64,000 nt of DNA from Verrucomicrobiales bacterium (GTDB lineage: Bacteria > Verrucomicrobiota > Verrucomicrobiia > Verrucomicrobiales > DEV007): positions 1 to 64,000 of the forward strand of contig JARGOD010000005.1 of assembly GCA_029210205.1 (NCBI GenBank), written 5' to 3'. The position numbers and the translations under genes were made by a program. The notes below the pieces were generated by a model. It worked only from the letters and a program-made list of their open reading frames with translations, did not search any database and had not been told where the DNA came from. Below are positions 9,721-18,446 of this stretch, piece by piece. The number at the start of each line of letters is the position of its first letter. The first letter of the stretch is position 1.

Positions 9721-10149
9721 ATGAGCAATGATCCCAACTGGGTACCCCGTGAGCGCGAAGTCTCACTTTGCCCCTGCAAGAGCTGGCAGAAATATGAGTC
9801 TTGCTGCATGCCTTATCACTACGGGCGCGCGAAGCCGGATACAGCCGAGCAACTTATGCGCTCGCGGTATAGTGCTTATTTTTTCCGACTGATTGATTAT
9901 CTTGTTGAGACGACTCATCCTGATACACGAACTCCACAATTGAGAGCGGAGCTGGAGGGGAACATAAGAGAAGTGAATTGGAGCGGCCTGGAGATTCTTG
10001 AAGTCGTGAAGGGAGGCAAAGATGACAAGGTTGGCAAAGTCGAGTTCGTTGCTGAATACTATTACAACGACGAACCTCAAGAGCTGCACGAACGCTCGCG
10101 CTTCCGGCGTTACAAGGGTGCCTGGAAGTATTTGGATGGGAAAGCTTGA
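9721..10149 (+). CDS. YchJ/UPF0225 family protein with SEC-C-like metal motif
   Basis: A 142-aa cytoplasmic protein of the YchJ (UPF0225) family. The N-terminal CPC...CC cluster (C17, C19, C28, C29) resembles the zinc-binding SEC-C motif, followed by the family block around LMRSRYSAY and an NTF2-like remainder rich in strands. Function in the family is unknown. A purine-rich GGGAGAAGG lies just upstream of the ATG, one of the few good Shine-Dalgarno candidates in the window. It is convergent with dacB. Confidence 0.9.
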   Translation: MSNDPNWVPREREVSLCPCKSWQKYESCCMPYHYGRAKPDTAEQLMRSRYSAYFFRLIDYLVETTHPDTRTPQLRAELEGNIREVNWSGLEILEVVKGGKDDKVGKVEFVAEYYYNDEPQELHERSRFRRYKGAWKYLDGKA

Positions 10150-10152
10150 TCC

Positions 10153-11604
10153 TTACATTGCCACCATCTTGCTCCAGACCCTGACGATTTGGGATTTAAT
10201 CGTTCCAAGGTCGCCGGAGTAATTGGTCATAAAAATGGCGAAGGCGTATTTTTCCCCGGAGCGTGCGTCAATGTATCCTGCGTAGTTCCGGACGCGTCCG
10301 ATTGTTCCGCTCTTGGCACGCACTCGTCCTGAGGCGGAACTGCCTCCGCCAATGCTTCGTAAAGTTCCTGACTGGCCGGCGACTGGGAGCGTGTATTTAA
10401 ACGCGTCAAAGTCTTCGTGCTTGGCCGCATGATAGAGTATTTCAGCCATTTGCCTTGGAGTCACGAGATTGGCGCGGGAGAGACCGGCACCGTCGTCAAT
10501 GTAGGAACCGGTCATGTCGACACCCTTGGCGGACCAGTGATCACGGATCGCATCCGCCGACGCGTTGATCGTTCCCTTACCCTTCACCTCGTGGCCGATC
10601 ATGCGAAAGATGCACTCGGCGCGCAGATTCACTGACTTCATGTTGGTCGAGTACATGATCTCCTTGAGCGTGCCGGATTCCTGCTCGTGGATGATCTTTC
10701 GTGCTGCCAGTGACTCGCCTGCATCACTCATGAGGCGCACGGTCGAGGGCTCATGGGTAACCTCGAAACCGCCGGAGCTGAGATACTTCGTGAATGCCCT
10801 TGCGCAGAAAAAGGCAGGATCGGGCAAGGCTCCGCGGATCGTGAAGCTGCCGCTGCGGTCGGGAACGGTGCCTCTCAGGTAAAAAATCTGGCCGTAGGGG
10901 GAACCGTAGATATAGCCATTGTCGCCGGAACCTGACGAGCCGACCCGCATCTCATTGAAAAACTTCACGCCAGGCAGCTTCGGGTCAGTTCCGATGAGAG
11001 GTGCTTTCCCTCCGACACTGGGTGTGCTGAAACTCGCGAAAAACTGATTCTGGTGAAAAGTAAGACCGCAGGGGCCGGATCCATAGTAGTTGCCGAAGTC
11101 GTTCCAGGGCCAGGAGTCCGAGACTCGTTTCGTGCCAAAGATCGATGCGTCTCCGACGATTGAGCCTGCGATCTTCTTGATGCCTGCATTCTGCATCGCG
11201 GTCTTCCACCTCGCGAACGTCGATGAGATCCCTGATTCAGCGAGAGTCGGGTCGCCACCTCCTTTGATGACGAGGTTGCCAACCAGCGTGCCTTCTTCAT
11301 CAATCACGCCAGCGGTTTCGAGGCGGGTTTGGAATTTGAAATCCGGACTCAGGATTTCGTTCGCGGTCGCGGTGGTGATTGCCTTCATCGTCGAGGCAGG
11401 GATGAGAGCGGTATCGATACGATAGCCGTCGGCGTCGGAGGGCTCACCACTGAGCGGGATGAAACACAAGCCTATTGAGGCGGTGCGGGTGGCAGACTCG
11501 TTCTGAATTTTATCCATCTCCGCAATGACTGCTTCCGGAGAAGCGAGGGCGGAAAGTGATCCGAGAGCGAAGGCAAGAGCGATGCAAAGGAAGGGGCGGA
11601 ACAT
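10153..11604 (-). CDS. dacB: D-alanyl-D-alanine carboxypeptidase/endopeptidase (PBP4 type)
   Basis: A class C low-molecular-mass penicillin-binding protein of 483 aa. These trim D-Ala from peptidoglycan stem peptides and can cut cross-links in the periplasm. A signal peptide covers about residues 1-21. The active-site serine is S71 in S-T-M-K74; an SVN triad lies in the middle of the chain and K431-S-G stands for the KTG motif. The long insert between the first and second motif is the normal PBP4/DacB architecture. It is the last gene of a minus-strand run with the sulfatase and the HDAC-like gene, 58 nt behind the sulfatase. Confidence 0.93.
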   Translation of the reverse strand: MFRPFLCIALAFALGSLSALASPEAVIAEMDKIQNESATRTASIGLCFIPLSGEPSDADGYRIDTALIPASTMKAITTATANEILSPDFKFQTRLETAGVIDEEGTLVGNLVIKGGGDPTLAESGISSTFARWKTAMQNAGIKKIAGSIVGDASIFGTKRVSDSWPWNDFGNYYGSGPCGLTFHQNQFFASFSTPSVGGKAPLIGTDPKLPGVKFFNEMRVGSSGSGDNGYIYGSPYGQIFYLRGTVPDRSGSFTIRGALPDPAFFCARAFTKYLSSGGFEVTHEPSTVRLMSDAGESLAARKIIHEQESGTLKEIMYSTNMKSVNLRAECIFRMIGHEVKGKGTINASADAIRDHWSAKGVDMTGSYIDDGAGLSRANLVTPRQMAEILYHAAKHEDFDAFKYTLPVAGQSGTLRSIGGGSSASGRVRAKSGTIGRVRNYAGYIDARSGEKYAFAIFMTNYSGDLGTIKSQIVRVWSKMVAM

Positions 11605-11662
11605 GCCTCAAAGAAGCGCGGGAAGGTCGTGGTTTCAAATCACGTTTTCTTCGACGAATTTC

Positions 11663-13066
11663 CTACTGCGCCAGCCAGCCGCCCAATTGCGGAGTAGCAC
11701 CCTCCTGCGTTTCCGCATACCAGGCTTTCAATTGACGCAGCATAGTCGCAGCCCTGTCATGATGTTTGTCGCTGAGATTTGTTGTCTCGCCCGGGTCATC
11801 ACCAAGGTGGTATAGCTCGACAACCTCGTTCTCAAAAGTCCCGGGAGAAGCTTTGGGATGCAGCACCACCAGCTTCCAGGGGCCGTCTCTCATTGCTTCA
11901 GCGCGCTGGCCTCCATTTCCGAGTGATGCCCAGAAGAGGGGGCGGGCGGGAAGCGTCTCATCACGGAGCAGAAGAGGTGAGAGGTCGGCACCGTCCAGCT
12001 TCAGGTTATCGTAATCGACACCGGCAAGGGAAAGCATTGTGGGCATGAGATCGAGACTGAACAGGGTTTGATCACTGATCAAACCCTGTTGAATAGACCC
12101 GGGCCAGTGTGCGATCGCCGGAACGCGGTGCCCGCCTTCGTAGACCTGTCCCTTGTTCCCCCGAAAGTTGGGGCTTGAGCTGGGGAATTCTCTAGCGCCG
12201 CCGTTGTCGGAGAAAAAGAAGATGAGGGTGTTTTGTGCTTCTCCAAGTTCGTCGAGGATAGCACGGAGCTGGCCGAGTCCTTCGTCAACCGGAAGTGTCA
12301 TGCCGCGATACTTTTCGATGAGCTCTTCTTCCGGCGCGTTGCGCCAGTCCCATCGGATCCACTCTTCTTCGGTTCGCCGGACTGGATCACCGGGCACCTG
12401 AATCGGGTTGTGGATCGCCTCATGAGCGATGTAGAGACAGAAGGGCTCGTCTGCGGGAGCGTGGCGTCGGACAAAGTCGTTGGCATATTGATTGATGAGA
12501 TGGCTGCTGTAGCCTTCCTCAATGGTTCGTTTTTTCCCATGCCACCAATCGTGTCGATAGTGATCACCGACGTGGCTGATGAAATCGATGTTCCCGCTGT
12601 GGTAGCCGATGAAATCGTCGAAACCATGATGCTGTGGATGAAAGTCACCTGAGTTTTGCGGATACCCCTGGTGCCATTTGCCGATTAGCCCGGTCGTGTA
12701 GCCGGCTTCACGAAGAACTTCGGCGAAAGTGGTTTCTGAAAGCTGCAATCCTTTGCGGTGTTCCGGATGATCGGAGATTGGATGAATCACTGCTTCAATA
12801 CCGGCTCGTTGCTGATAGCGACCGGTGAGCAGCCCGGTTCGCGTCGGGGAGCACACCGTTCCGGAGGAGTGGAAGTCAGTAAAGCGCATCCCCTCTTCTG
12901 CAAGCCGGTCGAGTTCCGGGGTTTCGAAGTAGGGATTGCCGAAACAACTGAGGCCTGCGTAGCCCATGTCATCGACCATGATAATGATCATGTTAGGGCG
13001 TTCGTCGGCACGCAGCGGTGACGAAATACCAACGGCCAGGACAAGGAAGAGAATACGTGTTGTCAT
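11663..13066 (-). CDS. secreted sulfatase (cysteine type)
   Basis: A family S1 arylsulfatase-like enzyme of 467 aa with a signal peptide (about 1-20). The metal-binding D32-D33 pair and the maturation motif C72-S-P-T-R are intact; the cysteine must be converted to formylglycine by a separate enzyme that is not in the window. A later block (LIFFFSDNGG) supplies further metal ligands. It probably removes sulfate from a polysaccharide, as is common in marine Verrucomicrobiota. It overlaps the HDAC-like gene by 4 nt. The coding region carries a 31-nt palindrome at 12060-12090, listed separately. Confidence 0.93.
   Translation of the reverse strand: MTTRILFLVLAVGISSPLRADERPNMIIIMVDDMGYAGLSCFGNPYFETPELDRLAEEGMRFTDFHSSGTVCSPTRTGLLTGRYQQRAGIEAVIHPISDHPEHRKGLQLSETTFAEVLREAGYTTGLIGKWHQGYPQNSGDFHPQHHGFDDFIGYHSGNIDFISHVGDHYRHDWWHGKKRTIEEGYSSHLINQYANDFVRRHAPADEPFCLYIAHEAIHNPIQVPGDPVRRTEEEWIRWDWRNAPEEELIEKYRGMTLPVDEGLGQLRAILDELGEAQNTLIFFFSDNGGAREFPSSSPNFRGNKGQVYEGGHRVPAIAHWPGSIQQGLISDQTLFSLDLMPTMLSLAGVDYDNLKLDGADLSPLLLRDETLPARPLFWASLGNGGQRAEAMRDGPWKLVVLHPKASPGTFENEVVELYHLGDDPGETTNLSDKHHDRAATMLRQLKAWYAETQEGATPQLGGWLAQ
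12060..12090. repeat. near-perfect 31-nt palindrome inside the sulfatase gene
   Basis: Two 15-nt arms, AACAGGGTTTGATCA (12060-12074) and TGATCAAACCCTGTT (12076-12090), are exact reverse complements around one central C. It lies within coding sequence and translates as part of an ordinary sulfatase segment. It could fold as a long hairpin in mRNA or bind a dimeric protein. Confidence 0.95.
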
Positions 13067-14007
13067 GAAAACGATTGCAGGGATTCGAGATGATGACGAA
13101 CTGCGAGGGCGAGTCCAGACTGATTGTATCCACCTTCCAGGACTGAAACGAGGCGGCCATTGGCGAATTCTCCAGCCATCTCTGAGAGCACGTTCGTTAG
13201 TTCCGCAAAGTTTTCATCGCTCAAGGTGAGTTGGCCGAGGGGGTCTCCAAGTCGGCTGTCAAATCCTGCCGAAACGATGACGAGGTCGGGTTTGAAGTCT
13301 CTCATTTTTGCTGAGAAAGGCCCGCGAAATGCCTCACCGATCTCAGCAATGCCTGAACCGGAAGGAAGCGGGACATTCAGAGTCGTGTCTTTACCATTCC
13401 CAAGCCCTCTTTCGTCTTTTGTGCCGGTCCCGGGATACCACGGATGTTGATGGGTGGAGAAATAGAAGACGCTACCGTCCTCGTAGAAAATATCCTGCGT
13501 ACCGTTTCCATGATGAACATCCCAGTCGATGATGACGACTCGGTCGAGGCCGTGTTTCTGTTGCGCATAGCGGGCTGCGATCGCGGCATTGTTGAAAATG
13601 CAAAATCCCATCCCGCGGTCGGGTGTTGCGTGATGCCCCGGTGGTCGGACCGCGCAAAAAGCATTTTTGATTTTACCTGAAACAACTCCGTCAACCGCGC
13701 CGAGAAGACCGCCTGAGGCCTGTCTTGCGACGCGGAGAGAGTGTGGTCCAAATTGGGTGTCACCAGTGCTGAGTTGACCACTTCCACCGTCGATCTCCCG
13801 CAGTACCGTTTTGAGATAGCCGTCGGAGTGAGCGAGAAGAATTTCGTCGTCAGTGACACTTCGCTCATCGAGAAGAAGACAGGACTCCGCGATACCCGAC
13901 TTTGTTAATTCAGCGACAATGGCCTCGATTCTGCCGGGGGCTTCGGGATGATGATCACCCGGATCGTGATCTGTAAAAGTATCGTCGAGGAGTAGGCCGG
14001 TCTTCAT
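13063..14007 (-). CDS. histone-deacetylase-family protein (AcuC/class II-like)
   Basis: A zinc-dependent deacetylase of the arginase/HDAC fold, about 314 aa. The RPPGHHA block carries the catalytic histidine pair, and IDWDVHHGNGTQ and the FYFSTHQHP segment supply zinc ligands and pocket residues. The frame is open 23 codons further upstream, but the start at 14007 gives MKTGLLLDD, the usual family beginning, and a 4-nt overlap with the DUF3592 gene. Bacterial members act on acetylated small molecules such as polyamines or on proteins; the substrate here is unknown. It is coupled to a sulfatase. Confidence 0.92.
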   Translation of the reverse strand: MKTGLLLDDTFTDHDPGDHHPEAPGRIEAIVAELTKSGIAESCLLLDERSVTDDEILLAHSDGYLKTVLREIDGGSGQLSTGDTQFGPHSLRVARQASGGLLGAVDGVVSGKIKNAFCAVRPPGHHATPDRGMGFCIFNNAAIAARYAQQKHGLDRVVIIDWDVHHGNGTQDIFYEDGSVFYFSTHQHPWYPGTGTKDERGLGNGKDTTLNVPLPSGSGIAEIGEAFRGPFSAKMRDFKPDLVIVSAGFDSRLGDPLGQLTLSDENFAELTNVLSEMAGEFANGRLVSVLEGGYNQSGLALAVRHHLESLQSFS

Positions 14008-14504
14008 GAGGATCGTCGAAAGAGAGCGGATAGAATTATACCGCCTCCGCCAATGATGAACAAGCCGGGGAACCAAATAGAGTAAAGAGCTGCCTTGGTG
14101 TCCTTTTTCAAGACCACGGTAGCTGGGTTTGTCGGATCAACGTAGCAGACCGTTTGCGTGCCCGCTTTATAGTTCTCGATATGCTTTTTGAGTTTCCGTG
14201 GATCACTCGCCTCAATGGGGAGTCGCTTGATCCGGTCTCCAATGTAGTCTTTGCCGGCAAACTCGTAGGCATATTCCACTTCCATGATGTACTTTGTCAT
14301 GCCGCGCTGGTTCAGCTCGGTATCATCAACATCCATCGAAGTGATAAGACACGGGGTTTCGACCCAGGAATCCATCGTCGAGGCGCGCTGGTGCGAATCC
14401 CAGAGGTAGTAGACGAAAATACTGCCAGCTCCGATGAGGACAAGGCCCATCACGATTTTCCAGATACGACCAGCGAGATTGAGCGGAGGGTGGGAAGAAG
14501 ACAT
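14004..14504 (-). CDS. DUF3592 domain membrane protein
   Basis: A 166-aa protein with a hydrophobic segment near the N-terminus (about 16-32) and another near the C-terminus (about 142-162). Between them is a beta-rich domain with the DUF3592 pattern, including a VCYVDPTNPATVVL segment. Function is unknown. Its stop overlaps the start of the HDAC-like gene, so it heads a probable four-gene operon with that gene, the sulfatase and dacB. Confidence 0.8.
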   Translation of the reverse strand: MSSSHPPLNLAGRIWKIVMGLVLIGAGSIFVYYLWDSHQRASTMDSWVETPCLITSMDVDDTELNQRGMTKYIMEVEYAYEFAGKDYIGDRIKRLPIEASDPRKLKKHIENYKAGTQTVCYVDPTNPATVVLKKDTKAALYSIWFPGLFIIGGGGIILSALFRRSS

Positions 14505-14555
14505 CGGGGGAGTGTTTTTACGTCGCGAAATGGTTGATCGTGCGTAGCTTAGCGC

Positions 14556-15011
14556 ATGAGCGAATTATCCCAACAGATTACGGAAGACATGAAGACAGCG
14601 ATGCGTGAGAAAAACACGCTCGCGCTGGGAACGATCCGAATGCTGAAATCTGCGGTTAAGAATGCGGCGATAGAAAAAGGCGGGGCAGATGCTGAACTCA
14701 CCGACCCTGAAGTTGTTGCCGTGATTCGCAAAGAGGTGAAGAAGCGCCAGGATTCAATCGAGCAATACAAGACTGCGGGCCGTGCCGAGTTGGTCGAGCA
14801 GGAGGAAGCAGAAATGGCGGTCTTAAACGGTTACCTTCCAGAGCCCATGAGTGAAGAGAAGATTGCAGAGATAATTGATGCTGCGATTGCTGAAGTCGGA
14901 GCGACTTCACGCAAGGAGATGGGTCAGGTCATGAAGATCGTACAGGAAAAGACCGCCGGTCGCGCCGATGGTAAAACGCTTTCGCAGGCTGTCATGGCGA
15001 AGCTCGGGTAG
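14556..15011 (+). CDS. GatB/YqeY domain protein
   Basis: A 151-aa cytoplasmic protein of the YqeY family, related to the tail domain of the amidotransferase subunit GatB and thought to bind tRNA. The pattern of an N-terminal helical block (MKTAMREKNTLALGTIRMLKSA) and a C-terminal MGQVMKIV...GRADGK block is characteristic. ispD follows 11 nt later and is probably in the same operon. Confidence 0.93.
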   Translation: MSELSQQITEDMKTAMREKNTLALGTIRMLKSAVKNAAIEKGGADAELTDPEVVAVIRKEVKKRQDSIEQYKTAGRAELVEQEEAEMAVLNGYLPEPMSEEKIAEIIDAAIAEVGATSRKEMGQVMKIVQEKTAGRADGKTLSQAVMAKLG

Positions 15012-15022
15012 TTCTCGCAGGA

Positions 15023-15709
15023 ATGAGGGTTTCGGCGATTATTGTGGCGGCGGGAAGCAGTCGTCGTATGGGTTTTGATAAGCTGGCTGCTGATCTTGCT
15101 GGTGAGTCTGTCCTGAGTCGTTCGATCCTCGCTTTTCAAGCTTGTCCCGACGTCGCCGAAATCCGGGTCGTGACTTCACCGGAAAAAATCGAGCCATTGG
15201 GTGGCGATGTGCGCAGGCTCGGGATTACGAAATTTGTCGAAGCGATCGAAGGTGGGAGCGAGCGACATCTCTCGGTGAATGCCGGTTTATCCCGTATCAG
15301 CGAAGAGATCGATCTAGTCGCTGTGCATGATGGAGCGAGGCCGCTGATTTCTCATGAAGCGATCTCCCACTGCGCAGAAGTCGCGATGCAAACGGGAGCT
15401 GCCAGTCTCGCCCATCGGGTTGCGGATACGTTGAAGCGAGCTGATGAGAATAGTGATGTGTCAGGAGCTGTCTCGCGTGACAATCTCTGGGCAATGGAGA
15501 CTCCGCAAATCTTCAACCTTCAGCTGCTGCGTCGGGCATACGCTGCGGTGCTCGACAAAGGCGCTATCGTCACTGACGAAGTTTCCGCAATTGAATCCCT
15601 GGGAGAGAAAGTCAGACTGGTAGAGAACCATGATCCGAATCTGAAGATCACCGTGCCGGGAGACTTGCTCGTCGCGGGGGCAGTTCTGGGAGCCGTGAAG
15701 CCAAGGTAA
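15023..15709 (+). CDS. ispD: 2-C-methyl-D-erythritol 4-phosphate cytidylyltransferase
   Basis: IspD makes CDP-methylerythritol in the MEP route to isoprenoids. The 228-aa length is normal. The nucleotide-binding VAAGSSRRMG block is at the N-terminus, followed by VAVHDGARPL in the middle and a TDEVSAIE block, all family signatures. Its presence indicates that the organism makes isoprenoids by the MEP route. Confidence 0.96.
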   Translation: MRVSAIIVAAGSSRRMGFDKLAADLAGESVLSRSILAFQACPDVAEIRVVTSPEKIEPLGGDVRRLGITKFVEAIEGGSERHLSVNAGLSRISEEIDLVAVHDGARPLISHEAISHCAEVAMQTGAASLAHRVADTLKRADENSDVSGAVSRDNLWAMETPQIFNLQLLRRAYAAVLDKGAIVTDEVSAIESLGEKVRLVENHDPNLKITVPGDLLVAGAVLGAVKPR

Positions 15710-15779
15710 CGACGCGCTTCGAGGTAGCTTGGGATTGTTTTGCGACAATTCGCGAACTCAGAACAGAGCCCGCCGCCTT

Positions 15780-15805
15780 GGGTTTTCTATTCTGACAGAA
15801 AACCC
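15780..15805. terminator. hairpin between convergent ispD and hydrolase genes
   Basis: Perfect 9-bp arms GGGTTTTCT (15780-15788) and AGAAAACCC (15797-15805) enclose an 8-nt loop. It overlaps the last codons of the minus-strand hydrolase. There is no long T-run on either side, so it is only a probable bidirectional terminator. Confidence 0.5.
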
Positions 15806-17040
15806 ACTTCACTACTCACCATTGCATCGCGCTCGTCGGTGAGGGTGATGATCCAGGTGTTGGCGTTTTCCGGCAAGCCTTCTGCGATGACTTCGCCATC
15901 TTTGATGAGAGCGGGAACCGTTTTCCACTCTCGCTCCGTTCGCAGTCCTTCGCCGCTGGTGTAATGGAGCTCAGCCGATTTTAGAGGAATTTCAGACTTG
16001 TAGGGGACGGTCACAACGCCCGCATCATTGGCTTTCATCTCTCCCACCTCGGGCAGTGGCGTGCCATCAATCAACTGCGAATCAACAAATATCCCGATCT
16101 CTTTGGGTGCCCATCCGGGACTATGCCCATGTCGCATGCGGGGCTCGATACGGATGGTGCGCGGAGCCTGCACGAGCTCGTAGGATTTTGCGTAGCTGTC
16201 GAGAACGTAATGTTTATCGTGTGTGCCGTTGACCCAAAGCGTCGGGACAGTGCATTTGCCGAGATGGCTTGATGGATCGTAAGCCGCGATCCAGTCATCG
16301 CGGAGATCACCGAGAGCTTCGATGGACGGCTTCTGGACAGATTCCCCTTCGTGGAGAAATCCGCAGCCGTAGACGGGAACGGCGGCTTTGAATCTATTAT
16401 CGAGAGAGGCGACGAGGCTGGTCGTATACCCACCCCAACTGATTCCGGTCACGGCCGTTTTGTCAGGATCGACTTCGGGTAGGCTTCGCAATAAGGTATG
16501 CGCTTTCATGACATTGGCGACGGCGTGGTAGGGCCAGTCATCGCTGCGGTCACCTCCGATACTTTCAAATTTTTCCAGCCCGGTGTGATCAAGGCCTCCC
16601 TTTTCGAGGCGGATGCGGGATCCTCTGGGGTGGGCCATGTCTGAAATCTTGTCCCCTTCTTCATTATAACTCGGAGCGGGAGGACGCCGTCCTGACAAGT
16701 CCATCGCAATAGCGGCATAACCTCGCTTTGCCCAAAGCCAGACCCAATCCGAGAAGGCGGTTCCACCTCCACCGTGAATGAGAACGATGCCGGGGACTTT
16801 AGTTCCCTCTTCAAGTGTCCCGAGCGTTTTGGGCGAGGCGTAAAAGGCAAAGACTTCGGTGGGTTTTCCATCGACGGGTTCACCGGAGTAAATCAAGGAC
16901 TGGATTGGGGCGGATTCACTCTCGATTCGATATTCCGGAACTTCACTTTGAAGTCGTTTGATTGGCCATGTGCCCGGTGTGCTTTTCTCGCAGGACGTCA
17001 GGAGCAGAGCAATACCGATAAGTGGATAGAAGAGTTTCAT
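15787..17040 (-). CDS. secreted alpha/beta hydrolase lipoprotein (acetyl-xylan-esterase/dienelactone-hydrolase-like)
   Basis: A 417-aa protein with a lipoprotein signal (lipobox LLTSC, C17). The alpha/beta hydrolase domain has an HGGGG oxyanion block near residue 90 and the nucleophile S201 in GISWGG, with a later NGTHDKHY (Asp) and MRHGHSPG (His). Size and pattern resemble the large secreted hydrolases next to polysaccharide-degradation genes in PVC bacteria. The frame opens 10 codons upstream, but the start at 17040 puts the signal at the N-terminus. It is the last gene of the minus-strand cluster 15787-21927. Confidence 0.85.
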   Translation of the reverse strand: MKLFYPLIGIALLLTSCEKSTPGTWPIKRLQSEVPEYRIESESAPIQSLIYSGEPVDGKPTEVFAFYASPKTLGTLEEGTKVPGIVLIHGGGGTAFSDWVWLWAKRGYAAIAMDLSGRRPPAPSYNEEGDKISDMAHPRGSRIRLEKGGLDHTGLEKFESIGGDRSDDWPYHAVANVMKAHTLLRSLPEVDPDKTAVTGISWGGYTTSLVASLDNRFKAAVPVYGCGFLHEGESVQKPSIEALGDLRDDWIAAYDPSSHLGKCTVPTLWVNGTHDKHYVLDSYAKSYELVQAPRTIRIEPRMRHGHSPGWAPKEIGIFVDSQLIDGTPLPEVGEMKANDAGVVTVPYKSEIPLKSAELHYTSGEGLRTEREWKTVPALIKDGEVIAEGLPENANTWIITLTDERDAMVSSEVGFLSE

Positions 17041-17159
17041 GGGGATAAGCGGTGTTGAGACTTGAACCACGAATGGACACCGATTCAGATGGATGAAGCA
17101 AACTTAATTCTTTCCGGATTAATGCTTCAAAGCGTCTCTCCATTCTTTCCACCGAAGCC

Positions 17160-18410
17160 TCACTGCCACTGATAAATAGAGATCCCTTTCAGAGAGCGAA
17201 TGAGGAGTTTGTTTCCGTCGATGCCTAGATGCGCCCAGGTCGGGTCCTTTTTGCTGATGACTCTTCGATCGAGAATCTCAAATTTTTCCGGTGAAGCGTT
17301 GAATAGAATTAGCTCACCCTTTTGATCCAAAGCTAGAACGCGATCACCCTGATTAATCATTGACCAGTATTCGCCGAATTCTTCATCGCTCGACCACGTT
17401 GCTTCTCCGGTTTCCAACGAAATACAGTGAAGTTTCTTATCGCGACCGTGGAGGTAAACGTGTTCGCCACGAATCACAGGTGAGCCCATGTAGCCTTCGA
17501 GATCTTCATTATCCCAACGTTGTTTTACCGAAAAATTTCCATCTCCGTTGGCCGTGACAGAAAATAGAAAGGCACCTCCTCCATAGCTGGCAGTAAAAAT
17601 GGTGTCTTCCCCAATAATGGAAGGGGTCAGGATGTTCATGCCGCGGAATGCTTTCACTGGTGTTGTCCAGAGTTCTGCTCCGCTTTCGAGATCAAGGCCG
17701 GCAAGGGCTAGTCGTGCCTGAACGACCAATTGTCGTTTCCCGCCGAGAGTGGCGATGACCGGAGATGAGAATGCACTTCCGAACATCGCGCGTTTGTCCT
17801 CCAGGCTGGTCCAGATCGTTTCCCCGGTTTCAGCATTGAGTTTGGCCACCGCAAGTCCTGCCTGAACATAGAGGTCACTCCCGTCGAGAAGTGGCGAGCA
17901 TACCTGACCGAATGAAGGGATGTCAGTTTTCTCACGCTCCGTGAAGTCGACGCGCCAAATCTCGTCTCCGGTTTCGATATTCAACTTCACGAGAACATCA
18001 CGCATTCCGCCGACGTAGAGGGCTCCGTTCGAAACGAGCGGAGTGCTTCGCACCCAACTCCCGTTCTTCGCGGCGAAGAACGGGACTTTCATGGCGCCCT
18101 CCCATGAGTCTTTCCAGCGCGCATTCCCGGTCGCGAGATCGAAGGCTTTGACGACTTCGAATTTTTTGTCCTCTGTCGCGACGGTGAAAACAGATCCGCC
18201 GGAGCTGACAGGGCTTGAGTATCCTTCGGCTAGCTTTGCGTTCCAGAGAGGGACAAGATGCTCGTCGCTCAGCTTTTCGGGCCACGGTGATTCTTCCGGG
18301 ACTTCGCCAGTACGATCCGGACCCCGCCATTGGTTCCAGTCGGCAAAGGCAAAGGAGCTTCCGAAGCAAAGGAGGAGCGCGTGGGCGAAAGCGGTGGGGA
18401 CTCTTCTCAT
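17160..18410 (-). CDS. secreted PQQ-like beta-propeller protein (BamB-like)
   Basis: A 416-aa protein with a signal peptide (about 1-23) and repeated propeller blades of the PQQ-binding-like type (recurring A-x-D/N-x-x-T/S-G-x-x-x-W units such as DLATGNARW, NIETGDEIW, NAETGETIW). Proteins like this are very common in Planctomycetes and Verrucomicrobia and usually have no proven cofactor. It may be a structural or binding protein rather than a dehydrogenase. It sits 36 nt downstream of the SGNH esterase gene in the same direction. Confidence 0.85.
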   Translation of the reverse strand: MRRVPTAFAHALLLCFGSSFAFADWNQWRGPDRTGEVPEESPWPEKLSDEHLVPLWNAKLAEGYSSPVSSGGSVFTVATEDKKFEVVKAFDLATGNARWKDSWEGAMKVPFFAAKNGSWVRSTPLVSNGALYVGGMRDVLVKLNIETGDEIWRVDFTEREKTDIPSFGQVCSPLLDGSDLYVQAGLAVAKLNAETGETIWTSLEDKRAMFGSAFSSPVIATLGGKRQLVVQARLALAGLDLESGAELWTTPVKAFRGMNILTPSIIGEDTIFTASYGGGAFLFSVTANGDGNFSVKQRWDNEDLEGYMGSPVIRGEHVYLHGRDKKLHCISLETGEATWSSDEEFGEYWSMINQGDRVLALDQKGELILFNASPEKFEILDRRVISKKDPTWAHLGIDGNKLLIRSLKGISIYQWQ

Positions 18411-18446
18411 GGGATGGGAACGCCTCTCTTTACCGTTTGGACGCTG

